From Aspidiotus rigidus (lineage: Eukaryota; Arthropoda; Insecta; Hemiptera; Diaspididae): DNA of 64,000 nucleotides. Numbering within the stretch: position 1 is the stretch's first letter; each line of letters begins with the position of its first letter. Position numbers and translations under genes: made by a program. This document shows, piece after piece, positions 1-10,789 of the stretch. The notes below the pieces were generated by a model. That model had not been told where the DNA came from. It did not search any database and was given only the letters and a program-made list of their open reading frames with translations. Where the stretch lies: contig JAVHKY010000008.1 in assembly GCA_035079385.1 (NCBI GenBank), forward strand, positions 3,208,001 to 3,272,000, in the 5' to 3' direction.

Positions 1-119
1 GGATTATATCCTCAGAAAATAGAAAGTTGATTTTCTCCCGCAATCTGTGAAACGAAAAAGACAAGAGAGCTTCAACACAATCAAGACAGGAGTGAACAAA
101 GAAGACTGAGTTCTACACA

Positions 120-1010
120 CACAAAAACTAATCAATAACGTCATCAGATTGTGACGTCACAGGTCCGGACTTTCCAGCTGAATATGATAGAAGGGAGACT
201 TAGAAAAAAAACTGATCTACGACGTCATCGGATTGTCATCAAACTGTGACGTCACGGAACCCGTCTCCCAAGCATATGTGATAGTAAGGGAACTTGGAAA
301 AACTCACGGGTTCTTTAACAGAGTTGAACAAGGGGTGCAAGCAGGGAAGTTGTTTTAAGGGGCACGTGGGATCTCCAAATGTAGATTGTGACCCCACAAG
401 GCTGACCTATGACGTAATTAAATTGCGACGTTAAACGCCTGGACTCTAAAGCTATACATAGTTGGAGGGGAACTTGAAAAAGTTGTCTACGACGTCATCA
501 GGTTGTGACGTCACAGGCCGCACCCCTGAAGCTAGATATGATAGAATGGGGAATTCCTTCAAACTAGGCAACTATTGAAAATCCGCGAGACCGAATAGTC
601 CCTACCCTTGTATTGTGCTATAACAGGCTTAGCATGCAGTATACTCGCAACTTGATCCAGAAATCTGCTAGTCCAAATGAGAAAAAGGCGGGAATATTAA
701 TGACGTCACGGATGTTGATGATGTCATAAATTAATGACGTCATAAGTAGGTTTTAACACTTTATCTTTATCTGCTATCGAAAATTTGCAAAGTTGGCACT
801 GGGTTTCCTCTTCTTAATGTCTCTATTGGCATCGGCACCTCGCCCCATTGAAAATCTGCGAGTCTAAGTCTGAGTTGGTCTCCTCCCTCCTTTCCCCCAG
901 AAAATTTGCGAGGAATTCTTGACTCGATTCAGAATATTCACCTTATTTTACCAGACCAAGAGTGAGTCCCAAAAGCTAGTTGACCTAAGTCACGGATGTT
1001 GATGACGTCA
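120..1010. repeat. TGACGTCA-rich dispersed repeat array
   Basis: This stretch is built from degenerate units that pair a 'gacgtcatcagattgtgacg' type block with a block reading roughly ccc-aagctatatatgatagg-aggg-acttgg. The palindromic 8-mer TGACGTCA occurs at 152-159 and several more times up to about 1010. A related block, 'ggttctttaacagagttgaa', lies near 308. The same modules recur at 14.3-16.8, 22.3-23.0, 24.9-25.2 and 62.8-64.0 kb, in both orientations. No coding potential is visible. They look like pieces of one non-autonomous repeat family. Confidence 0.75.
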
Positions 1011-1649
1011 CAAAGGGGTTTAGAAATAAGCTGATTGATATCTTTACTGTGCCTTTATCCGCTATCGAAAATTATTGCGTTTTGACCGGGAGCTGGATCG
1101 AGCAACTATAAAAATGATCTTTATTCATTTGGCTACGCTCGAACATTTCCTACCAATGCCTATTCACAAGAGTAGTTCTGCACTGCTTCCAAAAACTAGA
1201 GCAATATTGCAATCTTTCGATTACTATTTCCTCGCTAAACCCTCAAACCTTCTAATCATCATTTTCAATAGAATTCTGGCTCCATTGAGTACCGATTTGC
1301 GATTGTATCTCATCTCACAGACTTCCACACTTTCCTCGAACGTGTAGCTTTGGTGCAGATGCGTGCAAATAGTGGGGAAAGGGTTGGGAAAATTTCCTCC
1401 TCTCATTTCAACACTGAAATTGCGAGTATAAGCAGGCTTGGATTGATGAGTCGGGAATCGGGAACTTCCCGGTGGGCCGCTTGCCGGTCGGCCAAAGGAG
1501 AAAGAGAAAGTAGAAAGAAAGACAAAACAAATTATCGAAGTGTATTTCTTTATTGCCTCGAGTCTATCCTATTAGAAATTAGAAGAGTTGGGCTCCACAA
1601 AGACTTTATTCCTGAAAGACTCTCTGCCTGAAATTCGTGGTCGACAAAA

Positions 1650-2153
1650 GAAAGATGACAAACGATGAACCCCTGCCGGATCCCTTCAAAAATTTCGCGT
1701 TGAAGTATATTGTAGAGGATACTGCATCAACAGGAATGAGGTCCAAGTTTTATGATAACGATAAAGAGAGTTGATAAAATGCGCGAAGGTATTATGAGAG
1801 ATTTTAATGATCTTGACCCAGAAAATTCTAACGAAATTCAAGTCGAAGGTCTTCAACCAAACGCCTTCAGGAGTTTCCTTAAAGATGGGCTCGAAGGATG
1901 AAGTCACGGAGAAAGATTTAAAAAATTTCCTGGACTTTGTAAGAAAATGGAAGGATTTACGGAAAGGAGTTTTTTTCCAAAAACAGCATAGATGAATCAA
2001 GAGGATCTGAAATTGAATCAATATCTGTGGATGATTTAGCGGATGGTGATGGAATGGAATCAAGGAAGTCAATTGAAATTCGGAGGAAAAAATTGGAAAG
2101 CCTAATTGTAAAACTTGTCAGAATTGTTTACCATGCGTGTATTCATTGCTAGT
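1650..2153 (+). pseudogene. decayed coding-like segment, unidentified
   Basis: Reading frames on the plus strand look protein-like but are broken. One frame opens with MTNDEPLPDPFKNF near 1654 and stops at about 1775. A second frame continues with MREGIMRDFNDLDPEN and stops near 1902. A third carries an acidic, serine-rich stretch (NSIDESRGSEIESISVDD) and ends at a stop near 2150, just before a LINE begins. At least two frameshifts separate these pieces. I do not recognise the family. It could be an old gene fragment or a transposon ORF interrupted by the downstream LINE. Confidence 0.35.
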
Positions 2154-2234
2154 CAGATATAAATACTGTATACTTCCGTTTACACAAATGTTCATTATCT
2201 ATATAAAATTTCTATGACATTCTCCTGCGTACAG

Positions 2235-4571
2235 GTAGAAAGCGAACGTGAATTTTCCAAGTTCCTCGAACAAAACAATCTACTATCCCCTGTACAATAT
2301 GGCTTCAGAAAAGGTCGTAACTCAATTCAAGCTCTTGCCGACCTTCACACCCCAATTCAACAAGCCTTCCTTTCGAACTCCCCCCTCTATACAATATTCT
2401 TCGATCTTCAAGAAGCGTACCCGCGGGTCTGAAGACATTATATATGTAAAAAACTATTTACATTCGGTCTACGAGGAAATCTCCCAAAAATTCTCCAAAG
2501 TTTCCTACAAGACAGATTCATCTCTGTCAGACTACAGGATAAGCTCTCCTCTCATTATATAATTGAAAACGGTGTTCCGCAAGGAGAAGTACTGAGCGTT
2601 CCTCTCTTTTTGGTCGCCATTAACGATCTTCCATTAAACACCAGCTTCCCAATTTCTCAAAGACTTTTTGCCGACGATTACAGCATCTCGCTCCGCTCTT
2701 CAAATCCTATCAGGGCTCACAGACTCTTACAAGAATCCTTAGACAATATTTCCTCTTGATCATCTGACCGCGGCTTCCAATTTTCCCAAAACAAAACGTT
2801 CCTAATTATCTTCCATAAAAAAAAGAAATCTCCATCAACTCCCTCACTTTATCTTCAAAATTTTCGAATTAAAACTACTGATCCAATAAAATTTCTAGGA
2901 CTCTTACTTGATCAAAAACTAACTTGGATTCCACACATCAAATTACTAAAAGCCAAATGTTTACGCTCGATGAATACCCTAAAATATCTTTCTCACCCTC
3001 GACTGGGTTGCAACCGAAAATTACTCATAAATCTGTACAAAAGTTTAATCCGATCACAACTGGACTATGGAGCCCCTATCTACAATCTTGCCAATAAATC
3101 GTCGTTAGCTCTTTTGGACACAATCCATTCCTCATCTCTTAGGCTGGTTTTGGGAGCATTCAGAACGAGCCCTAGTCTTAGTCTGTGTGCCGGGGCAGCG
3201 GAACCACCTCTATCTGTTCGTCGATCCACCCTCTCTTTGAATCTTCTTATTTCGATATCTTAATTTCCAAATTCCACCGTTTACAAATCTTTAGTCTCTG
3301 AAATTAATCCAATTTTTAATCGTCAACCAATGAAACATATCCATACTTGCTTAGAAACTTCTCTCGCTCGTAGTCTCAAAATTTCAACCTTTCCGCCTAT
3401 CCTGACAGCTACCCCCCATGGCTCTTCTCCATTCCTGATATCAGACTAGACCTTACGGAAGTTCCTAAAGTCAGCAATTCAAATCACCGAAAACATATAG
3501 CAAAACTTATCGAAAAATTCGCAGGTTATACCCTTTGTCTCACAGACGGCTCAAAATATCGCCATAGAACATCTTACGCGTTCTCCATTGGTGGCGAAAT
3601 GGAGGCATATCGCATACGAAATTCAGCGTCGGTATACACAGCTGAATTAAACGGTATCCTTGCCTGTATATCACAAATTGCGCAACTACTACCGGAACAG
3701 AAATACCTTCTTTTGACTGACTCCTTCTCGTCTCCACAAGCCATTGCGGATCCTTTCTCAACTAACCCCTTAATTCAACGTATATTTTTGGCTCTCCACA
3801 CTACGAAATTAATAAGCTCTTATATCACTCTGGCTTGGATTCCTAGACACGTTGACTTTCCACCTCACGACTCAGTAGATAAAGCAGCCAAACAAGCAAC
3901 ATCTCTTCCTAAAATAACGGACCCTATTCTCTCACAGGCAAAAGACCTAAAAGTATATTACGCTTCCTTAATTTCCCAACTTTGGCTTTCCTCTTGGAAA
4001 AATTTAACTGACAACAAATTGAGAAAAATTAAAACCAATCCCTCTTCTTGGTCCTCGTCCCACAGACATTCTAGACGAGAGGAAGTCATCTTAGCTCGAC
4101 TGAGAATAGGACACACTCGTCTTACTCATACTCACCTTCTAGCAAACCTTGGCCCACCATCATGTCCGCACTGTCTCGAAGACAATTTGACAGTTGAACA
4201 CTTTTTCTCTTGCCCGACTTTACAACCTCTCCGATCTGCCCTCAACATTTCTATTAATACACAACAAACTCTCAATAACAACTCCGAAATAATTGACTCA
4301 ACTCCAACTTACTTATAATATGATCTACTGACTTTTACAACCACGTTTAACTCCGAACGATGACGCCAAAAAAAAAAAAAAAAAAAAAAATTGTTTTCCT
4401 TTATATTTTTATTTCATTTCAATTCTTTTACATGTATTTTGTATTTTGTTTTCAACTTTCCTTCCTTTCTACTTTATTAAATACTAAGTTTATGTAAACG
4501 CAGAACTATCTGCCGAGCAAATAGCCCTTAGTGCAGCTGCATTGCTCGTGAAAAAAAAAAAAAAAAAAAAA
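2235..4571 (+). mobile_element. 5'-truncated non-LTR retrotransposon (LINE with RT and RNase H), copy A
   Basis: Translation across frames gives an inactive LINE polyprotein. In order it shows RT motifs (QYGFRKGRNS near 2297, FFDLQEAYPR near 2398, catalytic FADDYSIS near 2668), the RT thumb (LDYGAPIYN near 3061), an RNase H domain (LCLTDGSK near 3535, YTAELNGIL near 3635, LTDS near 3714) and a C-terminal zinc-knuckle-like CPHC...TVEHFFSCP (4165-4217). Open segments are 2970-3263 and 3599-4318. Several stops break the frame, for instance a TGA near 2430 where a Trp codon is expected. The 3' UTR holds an internal A-run (4367-4390) and ends with a poly(A) tail at 4551-4571. RT plus RNase H places it in the I/jockey group. 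The endonuclease and ORF1 are missing. Confidence 0.85.
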
Positions 4572-4718
4572 CTTGAAGTTATAAAAACTAAGCTAAGAAA
4601 CTTGTTGAGCGATGTAAAGTTGGAGGCTTTCATGTTGACGTCTTGCAAGGTTGAAATATTGAACCAAATTAATTCAAATGATGTTATAACTGAGGTGCGT
4701 CAGAAAACAGGACATTAG
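4572..4718 (+). pseudogene. short coding-like remnant, possibly the C-terminus of a hAT-type transposase
   Basis: Directly after the poly(A) tail of LINE copy A, 48 codons run open to a TAG at 4716-4718. They contain LSDVKLEAFMLTSCKVEI. The spacing and composition faintly recall the C-terminal dimerisation region of hAT/ZMYM-type transposases, but the match is by eye and weak. The LINE may have inserted into an older element whose other half is the segment at 1650-2153. No continuous frame proves that. Confidence 0.25.
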
Positions 4719-6440
4719 CTGATAACTTAATTCTTCAACATTTTTAATAATGTGGCCAAATAATCCTAATAATAATACAGATAAAAAAATTAAAACGAAT
4801 AAAAAAATGCTATTTTGATAGTGTTGGTAATTTTCAAAAGTTCTCGTGCGATGGCCGGCCGGTGCAAATATTTCCCCGAATGCTATTTTATCGTTAATCC
4901 AACCCTGAGTATGAGTGATGCACTTGTTGCTATCAACTTAAGTTCTTACTATCACGCCTTTCGTCCTTCTGCTTAGCGGAATACTCCCTCGAGATCAGGT
5001 TCTCAGCGTCCGCACATAGGGTTGTCCTCAGAGTGAGAAAAGTAGCTGTGAGAATGAGTATCGAGTAGATTACAACAATTTCTTTGAAGATGGTACCTTC
5101 AAGCTCCGGGGGAATTACTCGCCGAGCCATTCTGAGCGTGTGAATATTTGTGTGCAGAATGAAATTCATCTTTTGCAACTAAGAATGCAGAAAATGAAAG
5201 TGACAGGCAATCTAGGAGAAATCAATATCACATTGGTGTATTTCTTCATCGTCTAGTATATCGTCAGATAACCTATTTCAATTCTGAAATTTCGGCGAAT
5301 CATCGAAAGAATTATGATCATAATTTTATTGACGGATTACCTCTGCTCTGGAAATGTTGTCTCGTAATGAAATCTTTCTCAATGATGCGGGGGTCTATAA
5401 TAGGATCGACCTTCATTGGTTTTACGCGATATCGAAATCGAAAATTCAATTTTCCACCTTGATTTATGCATAAATTTTGGAATACAATTGTCGTACACAC
5501 TCATACGGCCGGACTATAAAATTTGTCATGGTTAGTATTATGTGTAGATGATGTACGTACATTAATGGTGTAGTCTTATCTACGTACGTTATTATCACCA
5601 ATAATTATTATCGTGAGATGATAATGATCTGCTTACTATTAAATTTTTCTCTCAAATAACCGATTATGAATTACGTTTTATGAATAAGTTTAGGCGTCAC
5701 CATCGCCATGTGCGATTATAAACCATAATTAATCTATGGCAGCACTTGCTCGCTGTTCGGCGAGCAAAATCTTTTTAACGGGATTATTATCATATCCAAG
5801 GTCATCACTGCGACTCGAACGCGCTTATTGTTAGTACGTATTGTTCACCTAACTTCTCCATAGTTTTTTTAAATAGTTCAAGTTTATAATAATAACTCGA
5901 CAAGAAGGAGAGAATATATGTCGTCGAATACAGCTTATATCAAATGCTAATTTTTATGCGAGCCGAACACGACTGGATCACATTAATGACATTACATTTT
6001 ATGCCTCGGTACAGGTTTTATTTAATTAATTAGCTCCCTGACCGCGACTCGGGTAGCAGAGAATCTTAAGTCGCCCAGCTTGCGACCGAATTATAATGTA
6101 TATGATAACCTAATTTCAGAAGGGTGATTTCCATTTCGTTACTGTTTCCTTTTAAATCGTTCGGAATTTTAAAAACGAAATGTAAAGAAAATTATTAAGT
6201 ATTGCATAAGACGTATTATAACACAATGCAGCGGCTTACGTGTACGTATATTTTGAAGCATGAGAGTTACTTTATCAAAGAGTGTGCAGAAGAAGTTGAT
6301 GATCGTTTTGCATTACGTCTCATTCTTGAAAAATGGTAACCAATGGCTTACCCGCGAACAAAATATCAGTAATATTACTCAGTTTTTCATTGTAAATAAT
6401 ATGATACGAATCTTCTCCAGAATTTTTTCACTCAATCACT
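4719..6440. other. intergenic stretch without a convincing gene
   Basis: AT-rich sequence with no clear repeat. The only notable frame is on the minus strand at 4933-5178. It encodes about 81 residues (65 from an internal Met, MARRVIPPELEGTIFKEI) with one hydrophobic run, VVIYSILILTATFLTL, and a charged tail. It could be a small single-pass membrane protein or chance. I see no splice or promoter support. Confidence 0.3.
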
Positions 6441-6449
6441 ACATGGACA

Positions 6450-8290
6450 TCAAAAAGAGGATTCAGATTTTCTTCCTCGAAAACCTACTCAATTATTTTC
6501 AAAAAAAGAAATCCTATCCCCTCCTTACCTCCTCTAATTCTACAAAACTTCCAAATCCCATCTTGTAACTACGGCAAACTTCTCGGCTTACATTTTGACC
6601 AAAAACTTACCTGGGCCCCCCACATTAAAACCCTCAAAGCCAAATGCACACGCGCTCTAAACATAATAAAATACACATCTCATCCATCTAAAGGCTGCAA
6701 CAGAAAGTTACTCCTTCTTCTATACAAAAGTCTTATTCGCTCAAAATTAGATTATGGTTCCCCGATCTACAACACAGCGAAAAAAACCGTCCTTGCCTTA
6801 CTCGACCCCATCCAGACATCTTCTCTCAGGATTGCCCTGGGAGCTTATCGCACCAGCCCCAAACTTAGCCTATGTGCAGAAGCCCCAGATCCTCCCCTTC
6901 ACTTTCGAAGGCACATCCTAACCTCCAACTTTTTATCCTCTGTAGCACAATTCCCACAACTTCCAATCTTTAACCGAATCTTTCACCACAATCACAACCA
7001 ATCCTCCACCAAACATATTCGCCTTCAATTCAATCACCTGATCAACAAACCGTTCATAGCACATCCCCTAGAACCCATATACACAACCTTCCCCCCTTGG
7101 ACCTTCCCTCAACCTAAAATACGCCTAGATCTCACAGAAATCCCAAAATCTGACAAACCTGGTTTTACCCAACATATCAAGAAACTACTTCAAGAATAAA
7201 TACCCTGACCATTCACTTTGCCTCACCGATGGGTCGAAAACATCTACTAAAGCAGCTTACGCATTCTCCATCGACGGGGAAATATCTTCTCATCGCATCC
7301 GAAATATAGCCTCTATTTTTATAGCCGAACTGATGGCCATCTTTTCCTGCCTTTCCCACCTCTCTCAACTACCCCCAAACGGTAAATTCATTATTCTCAC
7401 TGACTCACTTTCTTCACTCCACTCCCTTACAGACGCATACAACTCTAACCCTATAATCCAACGCATCTTTCTCACACTACACACTTTGGAAACAATCAAC
7501 ACTCAAATTATCTTCATATGGATCCCTGGACACACCAATTTCCCCGACCACGACGCAGTTGATCAAGCCGCTAAATAAGCTACCTCCCTCAGTCAAATAA
7601 CTGATAATTCACCCCTACCAACCCTAGATTACAAAAATTACTATCGTTCTCTCATCACACAATCATGGAACACTCTTTGGGAAAATCAAAAAAATAATAA
7701 ACTTCTCAGTATCAAAAAAACCCCGGTTCCTTGGGTATCCTCCAATCAAAACACAACAAGAGAAGAAGTAATTCTCTCTCGTCTCAGAATTGGTCACACA
7801 AAAATTACTCACACCCACCTCATCAGTCCCTACATCCTAATCCCTCCCTCATGTCCCCACTGTCAAAAAGACAAATTAACAGTGGAACACTTTTTTTCAT
7901 GCCCCAGACTTTTACCCCTTCGCTCTTCTTCGGATACCCCCTCTTCACTCACCCAAGCACTCAAAAACAACCAGGGCATCATTTCGAATACCCTACATTA
8001 CCTAAGACAAACTGACTTTTACGCTCACATCTGAACACATACGAGTACATCGACTATACCTCTACAACCTTCTACATACACACATTGTAAACTTTTACAC
8101 ACCATTACCTGAAGCAGTTACACTCGACATTATATTCCATCCCCTTATCCTTCCTCACTTTTCCTTACTCTACCAACTTCCTTAAAACCTCCCTTTCTTA
8201 TGTGTTATTTATAATATTACTTTCATAACTTTTGTAACGCCGAGCCGTGCAGCTCTAGTGCTCGTAAAAATAAAATAAAATAAATTTTTT
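6450..8290 (+). mobile_element. 5'-truncated non-LTR retrotransposon (RT thumb plus RNase H), copy B
   Basis: This is a second member of the family at 2.2-4.6 kb, truncated further so that it begins in the RT thumb. It encodes LTWAPHIKTLKAKC near 6607 and LDYGSPIYN near 6749. The RNase H part follows: LCLTDGSK near 7220, a Glu in FIAELMAIF near 7320, LTDSLSS near 7399 and WIPGHTNFPDHDAVDQAAK near 7519, then a TAA at about 7576. A C-terminal CPHC...TVEHFFSCP motif lies near 7855-7905. The frame is also lost near 7195. The 3' end has 'gccgagccgtgcagctctag' and then an AAAAT-type tail (8266-8290), matching the GCCGAGC...CTCGT end of copy A. Confidence 0.83.
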
Positions 8291-8299
8291 CAAAACATC

Positions 8300-8620
8300 A
8301 ATTGCTCCGCACTCTGTGAAAAATAAAAGTGGACGGAAAGGAGGATCTCGAAAACTGACTAAGCAAAGTCTATCATATATTTACCAGTTGAATGGGAGTT
8401 TGCGTTAAATTCATTCCCAGTCAAAAACGCGAAATGTTAGGTGTATACTTCGAATCTACAAAATTTGTATCCCAATTTCATCTTCAATGTGCGCTCCTAC
8501 TCATTTTTCTCCGACTTTCTTAAGCCGAGTTATGGATCGAAATGTGCAAAAAATTGACCTATCAAAAATTAAAAATCGTTTAAGCTTCCATATTTTACTT
8601 AATTTGAAAGTAAAAGTCTC
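8300..8620 (+). repeat. single diverged arm of the 573-bp foldback repeat
   Basis: Phrases such as accagttgaatgggagt, gagttatggatcgaaa and tctacaaaatttgtatc match the left arm of the inverted-repeat element at 15,509-16,081. The spacing is the same but divergence is substantial. The mirror-image arm is absent. It looks like an old, half-lost copy, downstream of the LINE tail. Confidence 0.6.
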
Positions 8621-8744
8621 ATATACTGTATGCTGAGACTGAGAAACTGGAACTCGGCCTCACAGATTACTGGATGGGTCGAGAGTTCAAGATTCAAATC
8701 CATCAATAGGGGGAAGGCAACTTGACCTCGCGGATTTCCATTAG

Positions 8745-9330
8745 ATAAATTTCATCGTTCCCCTCCTTTTTGAAATTTTCAACTTTTTTTAGCAAAATAA
8801 ATTGTGCTTGATTTGTGCTGAATTGTGCTGCAAGAATTATGTTTTATACTTGCCCCCTTCCGAAGATATATAAAAAAGTCTCAAGGGAGGGCTAATTAAA
8901 CAATAACCCCCTTTTTAAAATTTTGGATTTTTTTTTGGCAAAATTAATTGTGCTCGATTTGTGCTGAATTGTGCTGCAAAAATTATATTTTGTACTTGCT
9001 CCCTTCCGAAGGTACAAGAAAAAGTATTTAGGGGGGCTGATGCAATGGCAGCCCTCCTTTTTTTGAAATTTGTAAAATGAATTGTGCTCGATTTGTGCTG
9101 AAATAGGCCGCAAATTTTATGTTTTGTGCTTCCTCTCCTCCTCCGGAATGGACGTAAGTTTGTCAAACCACAGACCTCAAATTTTGCATTCTTATCTCGC
9201 TGAATGAAATGTACTCAATTAGTGTTGAAATGCGCAAATTTTATGTTTTGCGCTTTCCTCTTTCTTGAAATATTCACAATCTTCGGTAGGGCTACTGTGA
9301 GAACAATACCCTCCCCCCCTTTTTTTCCAA
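8745..9330 (-). repeat. ~155-bp tandem repeat array, reverse orientation
   Basis: Units carry 'attgtgctcgatttgtgctg', a pyrimidine-rich core and a purine-rich 'cccttccgaag' segment. About four units are visible, starting near 8800, 8945, 9080 and 9200. They are the reverse complement of the array at 9890-10,740. ORFs seen here repeat the same residues in neighbouring frames and are by-products of the repeat. Confidence 0.75.
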
Positions 9331-9889
9331 ATTTTAACTGGGAACCTGTTTGTTCTATGGGACTTTAAATATTTTTGACTATCAAGCTATTTGTATGCGA
9401 AGAACTTGGAGAAATATTGACTTTCAATCTGGTGGAAACTAATCTAACCTAATAAGGTAAGTGGAACTTGACGAAAGTGAACAAGAAATTTAGGGAACCT
9501 GTTCTATGAGCAGAATTTGATTATGAACGCATTAAGATTGAAATTCAAAATTGGAGTCTTTTCCTATCATACGATAGCTTGGGAGGTAACATTTTTTCAA
9601 GTCATCCAACCCCATGCCATATAAATTGATGGCCTGAATTTTTCTACATCCGACTTACATTACAAAAAAAAAAAAGAAAAAACAGAAAAAACAGAGAAGA
9701 AGGAAGAGAAAAATAGAAATTCTTTCCCCAATACCAAATTATTTTTAGAATTGTAAATTTCTGCATTTCTACCAGACCGCGGACAAAAAGTAATATATTT
9801 TTTTAAAGAAAAATTACAGAACTGATTCCCTCCTTAGAATATTGAACGTTGCTGCATGTAATTGAGCCTAAATCGAGAATAATTTATTT

Positions 9890-10745
9890 CGCTTATGTTT
9901 AAAATTCTAAAAGGCGGAGCCGTTTTCTTGCAAATTTACCCTCATTATGGAAATGGAGTGAAAGCAAAAAACGTAAAATATGCAGAACGATTCAGCACAA
10001 ATCGAGTAAAATTTATTTTGACAGATAGGAATCCAAAATTTGATAACAAAAAGAAGGGTCTTTACAGTATGTTTTACGATTTCACCTCAAGACTTTTGTA
10101 GATATCTTTAAAATAGCGTGGGAACGAAATGTAATATTTGTAGCACAATTCAGCACAAATGTAGCACAATTCATTAGGTCAGATAAAGATTCTTAATGTA
10201 ATAAAGGGGGGAGGGGTACTTGAGATTGACCCCGATTGTGGAGAAGGGCTGGAAGTACGCAACGTCAAAATTTTCAGAAGAGTAGACCAAAGTCGAGCTC
10301 AATTCATTTAACCGGAACAAAAAAAGGAGTTCTTTACAGTTTCACAATAAGCTCATCTTATAAGACTTTTGTCGATATTTTGAGTAGGGTGGAGAACAAA
10401 ATACATAATATTTGAAGCACAATTCATGGAGGTCATTTCAAATTTAAAATTTGAAAAAGGAGAGGTTGTCGTTTTAGCAGGCCCCAGGGACTTCTTTGAA
10501 AATCTTGAGGAGGGAGCAAGCCCAAAACATATTTTTTGTAGCACCATTCATTTAGCCAAAAAAAATCCAAAATTTCAAAAAGGGGGGCTATCGTTTCACC
10601 AGTTCCCCTTGAGACTTTTTTGCATATCTTCTGAAGGGGGCAAGCACAAAACATAATTCTTGCAGCTCAAATTCAGCACAAATCGAGCACATGTCATTTT
10701 GCCCCCAAAAAATTTAAAATTTCAAAAAGGGGGGGGCGGTGAAAT
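9890..10745 (+). repeat. ~155-bp tandem repeat array, forward orientation
   Basis: Units contain 'gcacaattcagcacaaatcg', then a short A-rich run 'ccaaaatttcaaaaa' and a G-run, then 'gagacttttttgcatatctt'. Copies occur near 9990, 10,140, 10,280, 10,415, 10,545 and 10,670. Together with 8745-9330 they form a head-to-head pair around a ~560-bp spacer. The phrase 'acaattcagcgcagatgtag' near 33,460 is related, so the family is dispersed. Confidence 0.75.
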
Positions 10746-10789
10746 GGACCTTATCCAGTAGTGGAATGAGGTGAGGTCCCGGCAAAGAC

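Noticed and set aside
4933..5178. Small single-pass membrane protein gene on the minus strand
   Set aside because: One hydrophobic segment is not enough; no promoter, splice or homology support visible.
8640..8730. tRNA or tRNA-derived SINE head (gattcaaatccatc resembles a B box)
   Set aside because: I could not find a matching A box or a cloverleaf; the acceptor ends do not pair.
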